Source: an uncultured Lachnospiraceae bacterium (GTDB lineage: Bacteria; Bacillota; Clostridia; Lachnospirales; Lachnospiraceae). Taken from it: a stretch of 12,645 bases of DNA. The position numbers and the translations under genes are program-made. Location of the stretch: assembly GCA_902766845.1 (NCBI GenBank), contig CACXFD010000126.1, forward strand, positions 1 through 12,645, written 5' to 3'. Below, one piece after another: positions 5,603 to 12,645 of this stretch; the first letter of the stretch is position 1, and each line of letters opens with the position of its first letter. Below the pieces are notes generated by a model. It saw only the letters and a list, made by a program, of their open reading frames with translations, searched no databases and was not told where the DNA came from.

Positions 5603-8600
5603 TTATTTCTTCAGCGGGAACCAGGCCTTGGTCATGGTCTCCCGCACTCCGTAGTCTTCCATCGCGCGCTTGAGCGCCATCTCGTCCCCGCTCTGCGCAA
5701 GGCGCAGCAGCTGGTTCATCTGGCCCATGCGCCCGTACGGCGCCGCGGCCTCCTCCGAACTGACGAAAAAGCTTCCCTGATACAGCACCTCGCGCGCGTC
5801 CGGATCCGCGGTGCGCCGGCAGATGTCGTATTCCACGGTATCGCCCTCGAACGCGGTCAGCGTCTTGACGAAGATGCCCTCGTACATATGGCGGAACGTC
5901 TCTTCGGCGAATTCGGTCTGGTCCGGCAGGACCCGGTAGCGCAGCTGGAGCTGGTCGTTCTTGCCGGCCCGGTATTCGATGATCTGGCGGTTCTGGAGCT
6001 TGATCTGCATGCCGAGCTTGCGCGACAGCGGCTTCAGGTATTCGAAGACGAGGCCGTCGTCGAGGATGCTCTGCACGAGCTCACGGCCAAACTCCATCTG
6101 GTCGTCCGTCAGGATGAACGCGCCGTAGTAGTATTTCGTCAGCGCCAGCCGGTGGATCACCGGCAGGTCGGAGACGTTCGTCTCCTTACGGTCATGCTGT
6201 TCGATGTAGGCCACGTTGTCCTCGCCGAGATCCCGGTCCTCCAGGAAGTACCGATAGCACAGGACCGTGAAGTAGGCCCGGACGAGCATGCCGTCCACCG
6301 TGCCCTTTTCCGCGTAGGCCGTGAACACGTCGCCGGCGCGGTCGTAGCGTCCCGTGAACAGCATCTGGGCCAGCAGCCGTTCTTCCATGTCCCCGGTGTC
6401 CGCCCCGGCTTCGCGGGCCGCGTCCCAGACCTGCAGCATCCGGTCCGTATCCGACTGGAGCGTACCGCACAGCAGGGACAGCAGCGGCGGTTTGGTCTTT
6501 CCCTTCGCGAACAGCCAGGCCGCGATCTCCGACAGCAGGTCCCCGCGGGTGCCCGCCTCCGCCTCCGCGGAAGCCAGCGCCAGCAGGCGCTCCTCGTCCA
6601 GACGGCGATAACCGTACGCCGGGATCTGGGCCCACGCGTCCGCGTAATAGCCGCGGTCGATCAGCGATTCGATCCACAGGCCCCGCTCCGCCGGCTTCAT
6701 CTGCGAGGCGTCCATGTTCAGGTAGTCTTTATCGAAGATCAGCTCATCCTTGCTGTCATGGATCCAGCGGATCACGGCCGCGGACAGCTTTTCCCTAAAC
6801 GGCCGGGACAGGGCCGGATTCAGGACCGTCTCGCGGAACAGGTCGATCCCCTGACGCGTGTAATCTCCGGCCTCATACAGGGCGCGGCATTCAGAGAAGC
6901 CCTCCTCCTTATGCGGCGGCCGGTACGCCCGGCAAGCCGACAGGAGCGGCTCCTTCTCCATCAGCGGGACCACATCGGTATGGAATCCGGTATAGCGGTT
7001 CCCGTTCGCGTCCTGCAGCATCAGGACGTAATGATCCCCGTAGATCGGCAGGAAGGCGCGCCCGCCGCGCAGCGGGGCCGACGTCTCCTCGGTGGATTCC
7101 TCGTACCGCAGCACGGCCTGCGTCATCTGTTTTTCCGCGGTCACGACCATATGGGTGTGCAGGATCATCGGCAGGATGCCGGCCACCTTCTCATCCACCA
7201 TCTCCGGATAGAGCAGGCGCTGGTACAGGTACGCGAGGCGGTCATCCACGTTGCCGTGCAGGACCTCGCCCATCACGAACTGCTCCATCTGTCCGCGGTA
7301 GGCGTCATATTCCCGGTCCCCGGGCTGATAGTGCGAAAGGATGTAGCGGTACAGCGCGGTCTTGGCCTTCACGCCGAGTGAATGCTGGTAGGCAAAATAC
7401 CCGAGCAGCGGCGCCGAGAGCGGTTCGGAGCAGTTCTCCGGCCGCGTGCACAGATAGTATTCATACAGGCGCGTCAGCCGCAGATCGGACTTGACGCCCT
7501 TTTCATACCACGAGAAGCTGTCCGGGGTCTGGATATCCCCCTTCATCAGCAGCGTACAGACCGCCGCCAGCACCTCCGACTGCCCGAAGGTCTGGTACAG
7601 ACGCTTGAGGAGCCGCACGTAGCCGGGACGGTATCCGCGCTCCGACGCCGCGAGCGACGCGGTCTGGCGCGCGAGCGACAGGCCCACGAGGCCGTTCTCG
7701 CTCCCCCATGACAGGGCCTGCAGGGACAGGTCGTCCATCATGGTCAGGAGCTCGGGCAGGCGCCGGTATTTCAGGCACAGCGCCATATACAGGTACGGGC
7801 TGCGCTCGCCGTTATCGTATTCACGGCGGATCTCCTGCAGGAAGTAGACGCTGTCCTCCTGCAGCCGCTGCTCCGCGGCCAGGCGCACGAGGAACATCAG
7901 CGCCCCGCCCGCGCCGTCCTGACGGAACTGCGACAGGAGCTCCGTCAGCAGTTCCTTCTGCTCCGGCTGCCCTTCGAGCAGATAACGGATATACAGGTAA
8001 TAGCAGTACAGGTCCGGACGGCTCTCGCGGCGCTCGTAGACCGGCCCGTACAGGTCGTTCAGCAGCATGGAGGCCAGCTCCGCCTTGCGCTGCAGCACAT
8101 ACAGGTGGGCGTGGATCAGCTGGAAGCGGATCTCGGACGGCTGCGCGCCGCGCAGTTTCCCGATCAGGCCCTGGAGCTGTTCCAGATCCTCCGCCGACGT
8201 GCGCGTCCCGGCCAGATACAGCAGGTGCAGGCGCGTGAATTCCGTCAGCGCGCGCTGGAACTCGAGCTGTTCCTGGTTGGATTCCGGCTGATAGGTGCTC
8301 AGCGCGCAGGACAGGCCCACTTCGAAGCTCTGGTACGTGCCTTCGATGCGGATATGGCCGCGGTTCACGCCCGGATGCAGCCGGTCCGTGCAGATCTGGT
8401 ACGGCAGCAGGCAGGTGTCCCCGTCAAAGTCCTTCTCCGTGACCAGCGCTTTCTCCGGCACGATGAAGTCCGCGTCCGCGGACACGCGCAGCGTGAACGA
8501 GCCCCAGGTATTCTTCTCGATCTTCACGGTGTCCGTGAAGACCGTATGCGGCATCTGATAGGTCCGGGCGCTGTCGTAGACCGTGAAGCGCACGGCCTCC

Positions 8601-9160
8601 TTGGCCCCGGTGCTGACGAGGAACTCCTCGAGGGCGTTGCCGATGTCGCCGCGGCGCGTGAGCCCGTCATAGCGGGCCGCGACCGACAGATCCTTCATCA
8701 GCGGCTGGTCGTAGAAGCTCTGGCTCCGGAACAGCCGGTCCGCGGCCTCCCGGTCTTCCTGCACGAACCGTGCGAAATCCGCGGGCGTCTCGAACCGCGC
8801 CTGCGCGCGCAGAGCCGCCCCGCCGTTCAGCACGAAATGATACGGGACCCTGAGCTCAAAGCCGTTCCCGACGACCGTGAACGCGCCGTTGATCTCGCGC
8901 TCCTCCTCATCCGGACGGACCGTGACCTGGAACGGGATCGACGCGTCATACCCCTTGAACTGGGTCTTGATCGGCGTCACGCGCGGGTCGTCCGAACAGA
9001 CGAGGCCCTTCATCTGCACGTGGTTCTCCGTATCCAGCCGGAAAGCGCCCGACCACTTCTCCGTCAGCAGCTCTTCCTCGATCCGCGCCGGCTGCGCGAT
9101 CGCGCGCGGCACTTCGTTTTCAATAAACCCGTTTGCCAGTCGGCTGATTCGTTCCCTCAT
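5603..9160 (-). CDS. Giant DUF5717-like protein (beta-sandwich modules plus alpha-solenoid)
   Basis: This 1185-residue cytoplasmic protein has no signal peptide and no membrane segment. Residues 32-112 form a beta-rich module starting WSGAFRLD and ending NGFELRVPYHF. A helical linker (about 125-183) leads to a second module at 188-290 with a similar WGSFTLRV start and RIEGTYQSFEVGLS end. A long helical-repeat region with TPR-like spacing then runs to about 690. A short beta insertion (IYGDHYVLMLQDANGNRYTG) follows, then more helical repeats. A last beta module (LQLRYRVLPDQ to LYQGSFFV, about 1070-1140) precedes a short helical tail ending WFPLKK. From memory this corresponds to DUF5717 and its N-terminal domain, which have no known function. 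The architecture suggests a scaffold. The frame is open to 9208, but GAGGGGAGA just before the ATG at 9160 and the conserved-looking RERISRLANGF start favour 9160. Confidence 0.85.
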   Translation of the reverse strand: MRERISRLANGFIENEVPRAIAQPARIEEELLTEKWSGAFRLDTENHVQMKGLVCSDDPRVTPIKTQFKGYDASIPFQVTVRPDEEEREINGAFTVVGNGFELRVPYHFVLNGGAALRAQARFETPADFARFVQEDREAADRLFRSQSFYDQPLMKDLSVAARYDGLTRRGDIGNALEEFLVSTGAKEAVRFTVYDSARTYQMPHTVFTDTVKIEKNTWGSFTLRVSADADFIVPEKALVTEKDFDGDTCLLPYQICTDRLHPGVNRGHIRIEGTYQSFEVGLSCALSTYQPESNQEQLEFQRALTEFTRLHLLYLAGTRTSAEDLEQLQGLIGKLRGAQPSEIRFQLIHAHLYVLQRKAELASMLLNDLYGPVYERRESRPDLYCYYLYIRYLLEGQPEQKELLTELLSQFRQDGAGGALMFLVRLAAEQRLQEDSVYFLQEIRREYDNGERSPYLYMALCLKYRRLPELLTMMDDLSLQALSWGSENGLVGLSLARQTASLAASERGYRPGYVRLLKRLYQTFGQSEVLAAVCTLLMKGDIQTPDSFSWYEKGVKSDLRLTRLYEYYLCTRPENCSEPLSAPLLGYFAYQHSLGVKAKTALYRYILSHYQPGDREYDAYRGQMEQFVMGEVLHGNVDDRLAYLYQRLLYPEMVDEKVAGILPMILHTHMVVTAEKQMTQAVLRYEESTEETSAPLRGGRAFLPIYGDHYVLMLQDANGNRYTGFHTDVVPLMEKEPLLSACRAYRPPHKEEGFSECRALYEAGDYTRQGIDLFRETVLNPALSRPFREKLSAAVIRWIHDSKDELIFDKDYLNMDASQMKPAERGLWIESLIDRGYYADAWAQIPAYGYRRLDEERLLALASAEAEAGTRGDLLSEIAAWLFAKGKTKPPLLSLLCGTLQSDTDRMLQVWDAAREAGADTGDMEERLLAQMLFTGRYDRAGDVFTAYAEKGTVDGMLVRAYFTVLCYRYFLEDRDLGEDNVAYIEQHDRKETNVSDLPVIHRLALTKYYYGAFILTDDQMEFGRELVQSILDDGLVFEYLKPLSRKLGMQIKLQNRQIIEYRAGKNDQLQLRYRVLPDQTEFAEETFRHMYEGIFVKTLTAFEGDTVEYDICRRTADPDAREVLYQGSFFVSSEEAAAPYGRMGQMNQLLRLAQSGDEMALKRAMEDYGVRETMTKAWFPLKK

Positions 9161-9173
9161 GGGGTCTCCCCTC
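9161..9173 (-). promoter_or_regulatory. Ribosome-binding site within a small hairpin
   Basis: The sequence before the DUF5717-like ATG reads GAGGGGAGACCCC. The Shine-Dalgarno GGGGAG is part of a 4-bp stem (GGGG pairing with CCCC around AGA), so it could be partly masked. The site decides the start at 9160; a regulatory role is speculative. Confidence 0.5.
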
Positions 9174-9260
9174 AACTCCGCTTGTCTCCGGTCCGCCCGC
9201 CGGCGCATGCCGCCGTCCCGGGCGTCCCGATGCCTCAGTATCCGTTTGGATCCGGACCGG

Positions 9261-10592
9261 TCACCCCTTCCGGAGATCCTTCCCGGTCAGTTCCTTCATG
9301 TGGCGGTTGATCTCCCGCTCGTACCCGTTCTCCCCGGTCACGAAGAACCTCTCGTCCTTCACCTCGTCGGGCAGGTACTGCTGATCCACCCAGTGCCCCG
9401 GGAAATCGTGGGCATATTTGTATCCGATCCCGCGTCCGAGCTTGGCCGAGCCCTTGTAGTGGGCGTCCTGCAGGTACGGCGGGATGGTCACCTTTTCTTT
9501 TCCGATCATGCCCATGGCCTTTGCGACGGCCATGTAGGACGCGTTGCTCTTGGGCGCGGTGGCCACGTAAACGGCCGCCTCCGCGAGCAGGATCTGCGCC
9601 TCCGGCATGCCGATCCGCTCCACGCCCTGGGCCGCGCTCACGGCCACCACGAGGGCCTGCGGGTCCGCCATGCCCACGTCCTCCGACGCGCAGATCATGA
9701 TGCGCCGCGCGATGAACCGGATGTCCTCGCCGGCGCTCAGCATCTTCGCGAGGTAATAGACCGCGGCGTCCGGGTCCGATCCGCGCATGCTCTTGATAAA
9801 AGCGGAGATCGTATCGTAATGCTGGTCCCCGTCCTTGTCATACCGGACCGCGCGCTTCTGGATGCACTCCTGCGCGACCTCCATGTCCACGTGGATCCGG
9901 CCGTCCTGCGACCGTTCGGTGGTCATCGCGGCCAGCTCGATCGCGTTCAGGGCCAGGCGCGCGTCCCCTCCGGCCACATCGGCCAGAAAGCCCAGCGCGT
10001 CTTCGTCCGCGGTGATCTTCAGGCTCCCGAGCCCGCGCTCCTCATCCGTGACCGCCCGGTGCAGGATCTCCAGGATATCTTCCCGCTCCAGCGGCTTGAG
10101 CTCAAAGATCACGGACCGCGACAGCAGGGCCCCGTTGACCTCGAAATACGGATTCTCCGTGGTGGCGCCGATCAGCACGACGGTCCCGTCCTCCACGAAC
10201 GGAAGCAGGTAGTCCTGCTGGGCTTTGTTGAAGCGGTGGATCTCGTCGATGAACAGGATCGTGCGGCGGCCGTACATCCCGAGAGTCTGCTTGGCGTCCG
10301 CGACGACGTCCTCCATGTCCTTTTTGCCGGCCGCGGTCGCGTTGATCTGACGGAACTGCGCTTTGGTCGTATTCGCGATGACGCGCGCCAGCGTGGTCTT
10401 GCCGGTCCCGGGCGGTCCGTAGAAGATCACGCTCGAGAGCCGGTCCGCCTGGATGGCCCGGGTCAGCAGCTTATCCTTTCCGAGGATGTGCTTCTGGCCC
10501 ACGACCTCCGACAGGTCCCGCGGACGCATCCGGGAAGCGAGCGGCGCTTCTTTCTCCTGCTGCTGCCCGCTCATGTATTCAAAGAGGTCCAT
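9261..10592 (-). CDS. rarA: Replication-associated recombination protein A (RarA/MgsA AAA+ ATPase)
   Basis: This 443-residue AAA+ ATPase of the clamp-loader-like RarA/MgsA/WRNIP1 family acts at stalled or gapped replication forks together with SSB. Walker A GPPGTGKT lies at 59-66 and Walker B ILFIDEIHRF at 112-121. A sensor-1 region ATTENPYF is at 143-150, and a likely arginine finger is R159 in LLSRS. After the ATPase core come the lid and the C-terminal tetramerisation domain, with family landmarks MRGSDPDAAVYYLAKML, DVGMADPQALVVAV and PKSNASYMAVAKAM. Length is normal for the family. GAGGAG lies ten bases before the ATG at 10592. It follows the peptidase gene by 139 nt without a visible terminator or promoter, so it is probably read from the same transcript. 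This is one of the most secure calls in the window. Confidence 0.97.
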   Translation of the reverse strand: MDLFEYMSGQQQEKEAPLASRMRPRDLSEVVGQKHILGKDKLLTRAIQADRLSSVIFYGPPGTGKTTLARVIANTTKAQFRQINATAAGKKDMEDVVADAKQTLGMYGRRTILFIDEIHRFNKAQQDYLLPFVEDGTVVLIGATTENPYFEVNGALLSRSVIFELKPLEREDILEILHRAVTDEERGLGSLKITADEDALGFLADVAGGDARLALNAIELAAMTTERSQDGRIHVDMEVAQECIQKRAVRYDKDGDQHYDTISAFIKSMRGSDPDAAVYYLAKMLSAGEDIRFIARRIMICASEDVGMADPQALVVAVSAAQGVERIGMPEAQILLAEAAVYVATAPKSNASYMAVAKAMGMIGKEKVTIPPYLQDAHYKGSAKLGRGIGYKYAHDFPGHWVDQQYLPDEVKDERFFVTGENGYEREINRHMKELTGKDLRKG

Positions 10593-10641
10593 ACCGATCT
10601 TTCTCCTCTGCTGCGCTGCCCGCGGCGCGGGTAGCCGCCTT

Positions 10642-10731
10642 CCGGCCGTCCCGCGCCTGTTCCGGACCGGCTGATTCCCGGCCGTCCGGCGCGTTCGGAC
10701 CGCGGCGCTCCGGCCGTTCAGGGCCGGGCCG
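10642..10731. repeat. Degenerate GC-rich repeats between the peptidase gene and rarA
   Basis: The motif CCGGCCGTYC recurs at 10642, 10678 and 10710, each time at the start of a loosely similar 32-36 bp unit (copies 1 and 2 also share GTTCSGGACCG or a close variant). In such GC-rich DNA this may be chance or old duplication. There is no T-rich tail and no clear terminator or promoter in the 139-bp gap. Confidence 0.4.
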
Positions 10732-12528
10732 TCAGGCCTCCAGCGGCCGCGCGGCCTCCTCGAGCCAGGCGCGCTCGTCCGGCTCCAGCTGCGGGCCGAT
10801 CACGCGCCGTACGCGCTCATGGTATTCATTCAGCCAGGCCACCTCGTCCGCCTTCAGGATCCCCGGCACGACGGGCCGCAGGTCGATCGGGCACAGCGTG
10901 ACGGTCTCGAACTTCAGGAACGGGCCGTATTCGGTCTCCCGGTCCGCCACGCAGAGCATCAGGTTCTCGGTGCGGATCCCGTGGCTGCCGGCCTCGTAAT
11001 AGCCGGGCTCGTCGCTGGTCAGCATGCCCACGGTCAGCGGCGCGCTCTCCAGCCCCGGCGTGATCTGCCAGCTGATCCGCTGCGGCCCTTCGTGGACGTT
11101 CAGCACATGGCCCACGCCGTGGCCGGTCCCGTGGTTATAGGTCAATCCGTGCTCCCACAGCGGGCCGCGGGCCAGCACGTCCAGATTCTCGCCGCGCACG
11201 CCCTGCGGGAACCGCGCCATCGCAAGGCGGATGTGGCCCTGCAGGACCAGCGTGTAATGCAGTTTTTCCTCTTCCGTCAGCGGGCCGCAGGCCACGGTCC
11301 GGGTGATGTCCGTGGTGCCTTCGGCGAACTGGGCGCCCGAATCCACCAGATAAAAGCCCTTCGGTTCGATCACGGCGTCATGCTCGGGCGTCGCGCTGTA
11401 ATGCGGCATGGCCGCGTTGGGACCGTAGGCCGAGATCGTATCGAAGCTCAGGTCCAGACAGCCCTCCTGCGCGCGGCGCAGGCTCTCCAGATGATCGGAG
11501 ACGCTGATCTCCGTCATCGGGATCTTCCCGACGTTCCGGTCGAACCAGCACAGGAACTTCGTCATCGCGACGCCGTCCTTTTCATGGGCGCGCCGGATGC
11601 CGTCCATCTCCACCTCATTCTTGGCGGCCTTCCAGGCCGTGACCGGGCCGGGCTGGGCTGCCACGTTCATGCCGGCCTTGAGCCGCATGACCATGGCCGC
11701 GTTCGCGCGGGCCGGATCGTACCAGACGCCGGCCGTCTCCGGCAGGGCCGAGATGTATTCATAGAACGAGTCATACGGGCGCAGCTGCACGCCGTCCGCC
11801 TCCAGGGCCGCCTGCTCCGCCGCGCCGAACACGCCGTCCTGCACGAACAGATACGCGTGTTCCTCTTCCACGGCCGCGTACGACAGCACGACCGGATTGC
11901 AGTGGACGTCGCGCCCGCGCACGTTGAACAGCCAGGCGATGTCGTCCAGCGTCGGGATCAGGTGGACCTGCACGCCGGCCTTTTTCATCTCTTCCCGCAG
12001 GCGCGCCAGCTTGTGCGCGCGGCTCTCGCCGGCCAGCTCTTCCGGCATCAGCCGGGCCGCCCCGCGCGACAGGGCCGGACGGTCTTTCCAGACCTCTTCC
12101 GCCAGATCCTGCGCCACGGCCATGACCGCGCCGGCTTCATCCGTGACGGCCTTCAGCTTCTCCGCCTCGCGGCAGGAGACCACGCGGCCGTCAAAGCCCA
12201 GCACGTCGCCTTCTTTCAGGTGTTCCGCGAGGAATTCCTCGATCGTGGGCACGCCGGGTTCCCGTATCTTCATCAGCGTGACGCCGCTTCCTTCCAGCTG
12301 CGCCTCCGCCTGCACGAAATACCGGCCGTCCGTCCACAGCCAGGCCCCGCCGGGGCCCACGAGGGCCGTTCCGGCCGATCCGGTAAAGCCCGTCAGCCAG
12401 CGCCGGACCTTGAAGAATCCGTCCACATATTCCGATCCGTGGAAGTCCGATGTGGGCACCAGATACCACGTGATGTCTGCCTGTTCCATCGCGCCGCGCA
12501 GGGCCGCGATCTCATTTCGTTCCGCCAT
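10732..12528 (-). CDS. Aminopeptidase P-type M24 metallopeptidase (Xaa-Pro aminopeptidase)
   Basis: A 598-residue cytosolic enzyme predicted to release an N-terminal amino acid from peptides with proline in the second position. It has the long three-domain layout of eukaryotic-type XPNPEP1, not the roughly 440-residue E. coli PepP. Two creatinase-like N-terminal domains span about 5-130 and 165-300, a pita-bread catalytic domain about 305-530, and a C-terminal extension (LCPIDLRPVVPGIL onward) the rest. The dinuclear metal ligands are all present: D396 and D407 (VDSGAQFAEGTTDITRT), H470 (HGTGHGVGH), E507 (SDEPGYY) and E521 (TENLM). Supporting histidines are H376, H466 and H479; most spacings match human XPNPEP1. 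The start at 12528 has AAAGGAA 12 bases upstream, slightly far. It appears to head the operon. I give no symbol because it differs from E. coli pepP. Confidence 0.95.
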   Translation of the reverse strand: MAERNEIAALRGAMEQADITWYLVPTSDFHGSEYVDGFFKVRRWLTGFTGSAGTALVGPGGAWLWTDGRYFVQAEAQLEGSGVTLMKIREPGVPTIEEFLAEHLKEGDVLGFDGRVVSCREAEKLKAVTDEAGAVMAVAQDLAEEVWKDRPALSRGAARLMPEELAGESRAHKLARLREEMKKAGVQVHLIPTLDDIAWLFNVRGRDVHCNPVVLSYAAVEEEHAYLFVQDGVFGAAEQAALEADGVQLRPYDSFYEYISALPETAGVWYDPARANAAMVMRLKAGMNVAAQPGPVTAWKAAKNEVEMDGIRRAHEKDGVAMTKFLCWFDRNVGKIPMTEISVSDHLESLRRAQEGCLDLSFDTISAYGPNAAMPHYSATPEHDAVIEPKGFYLVDSGAQFAEGTTDITRTVACGPLTEEEKLHYTLVLQGHIRLAMARFPQGVRGENLDVLARGPLWEHGLTYNHGTGHGVGHVLNVHEGPQRISWQITPGLESAPLTVGMLTSDEPGYYEAGSHGIRTENLMLCVADRETEYGPFLKFETVTLCPIDLRPVVPGILKADEVAWLNEYHERVRRVIGPQLEPDERAWLEEAARPLEA

Positions 12529-12553
12529 ATTTTCGCTTGTTTCCTTTCTGCCG

Positions 12554-12570
12554 GGCAGGGCATACCTGCC
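12554..12570 (-). promoter_or_regulatory. Hairpin near the 5' end of the peptidase transcript
   Basis: GGCAGG and CCTGCC (12554-12559 and 12565-12570) are perfect inverted arms around five bases. With transcription starting near 12572 this stem would sit almost at the mRNA 5' end, upstream of the ribosome-binding site, where such stems can protect a transcript from decay. Confidence 0.45.
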
Positions 12571-12578
12571 TATAATGT

Positions 12579-12606
12579 ATTATACGCTTCCGGGCAAAAA
12601 ATTCAA
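12579..12606 (-). promoter_or_regulatory. Sigma-A-type promoter for the long minus-strand operon
   Basis: On the minus strand TTGAAT (12606-12601) and a perfect TATAAT (12584-12579) are 16 bases apart, in a small AT-rich island within very GC-rich DNA. The predicted start is near 12572, about 44 nt before the peptidase ATG. The -10 element is half of a perfect inverted repeat, TATAAT-GT-ATTATA as read on the plus strand (12571-12584), which could be an operator or simply a low-complexity AT stretch. Confidence 0.7.
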
Positions 12607-12608
12607 CG

Positions 12609-12642
12609 AAAAAAGCCGGCGCATTCCGAAGAATGTGCCGGC
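12609..12642 (-). terminator. Intrinsic terminator of a minus-strand gene lying beyond the right edge
   Basis: On the minus strand GCCGGCACATTC and GAATGCGCCGGC form a 12-position stem with a single A-C mismatch, closed by a TTCG tetraloop and followed by six T (12614-12609). The UUCG loop closed by a C-G pair is especially stable. The polarity shows that another minus-strand gene ends just to the right of the window, and that the peptidase gene is transcribed separately from it. Confidence 0.88.
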
Positions 12643-12645
12643 AGG

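Noticed and set aside
5888..7381. 497-codon open frame on the plus strand opposite the giant DUF5717-like gene
   Set aside because: It shows the same antisense composition pattern (Arg, Gln, Val, His rich) and no ribosome-binding site. The minus-strand frame is continuous and domain-like.
9161..9260. Separate promoter or terminator between rarA and the DUF5717-like gene
   Set aside because: CCGGTCCG and CGGACCGG can pair at a distance, but there is no T-tract. No pair of hexamers with sensible spacing is visible, so simple read-through is the plainer view.
8877..10634. 585-codon plus-strand open frame spanning the DUF5717-like gene start and rarA
   Set aside because: It covers two unrelated real genes on the other strand. 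Its composition is that of a shadow frame.

Overview
The window is 12.6 kb of GC-rich DNA (about 60% or more) with strong G/C preference at third codon positions. It carries Gram-positive Shine-Dalgarno sequences of the GGAGG type, UAA and UGA stops, and the giant DUF5717-like / DUF5716-like gene pair that I associate, from memory, with Lachnospiraceae and related Clostridia. The best guess is a chromosomal segment of a high-GC anaerobic Firmicute of Lachnospiraceae type. No insertion sequences, tRNAs, rRNAs, CRISPR arrays or phage genes are visible. All gene-free stretches are shorter than 300 bases.

Layout. Positions 1-1889 hold two tightly spaced minus-strand genes: a MATE-family transporter, then endonuclease III (nth), which is cut by the window's left edge. 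A 182-bp intergenic region carries a credible minus-strand promoter for the MATE gene and a weaker plus-strand promoter with a perfect inverted repeat. The only plus-strand gene (2072-2731) encodes a small lipoprotein and ends in a strong intrinsic terminator. A 39-bp tandem repeat lies between that terminator and the convergent shikimate kinase gene, and the repeat supplies the kinase's stop codon.

Positions 2934-12528 form one long minus-strand run. In transcription order it encodes an aminopeptidase P-type M24 metallopeptidase, the RarA/MgsA AAA+ ATPase, a 1185-aa DUF5717-like protein, a DUF5716-like protein with an actin/Hsp70-type nucleotide-binding fold, a TPR-type protein, and shikimate kinase (aroK). 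The last four are packed with gaps of 14 nt, 10 nt (measured from the ancestral stop of the DUF5716-like gene) and a 4-nt overlap, so they look like a translationally coupled operon. The run is preceded at the right edge by a terminator of an upstream gene with a UUCG tetraloop and by a clear sigma-A-type promoter.

The most notable points are two. First, a three-gene cassette of unknown function pairs an ASKHA-fold ATPase with a giant beta-sandwich/alpha-solenoid protein and a TPR partner. Second, an in-frame TAA lies in the ATPase gene 29 codons before what looks like its true end. The 29 codons after it still encode a family-like C-terminus with normal codon bias, followed directly by the stop and ribosome-binding site that lead into the next gene.
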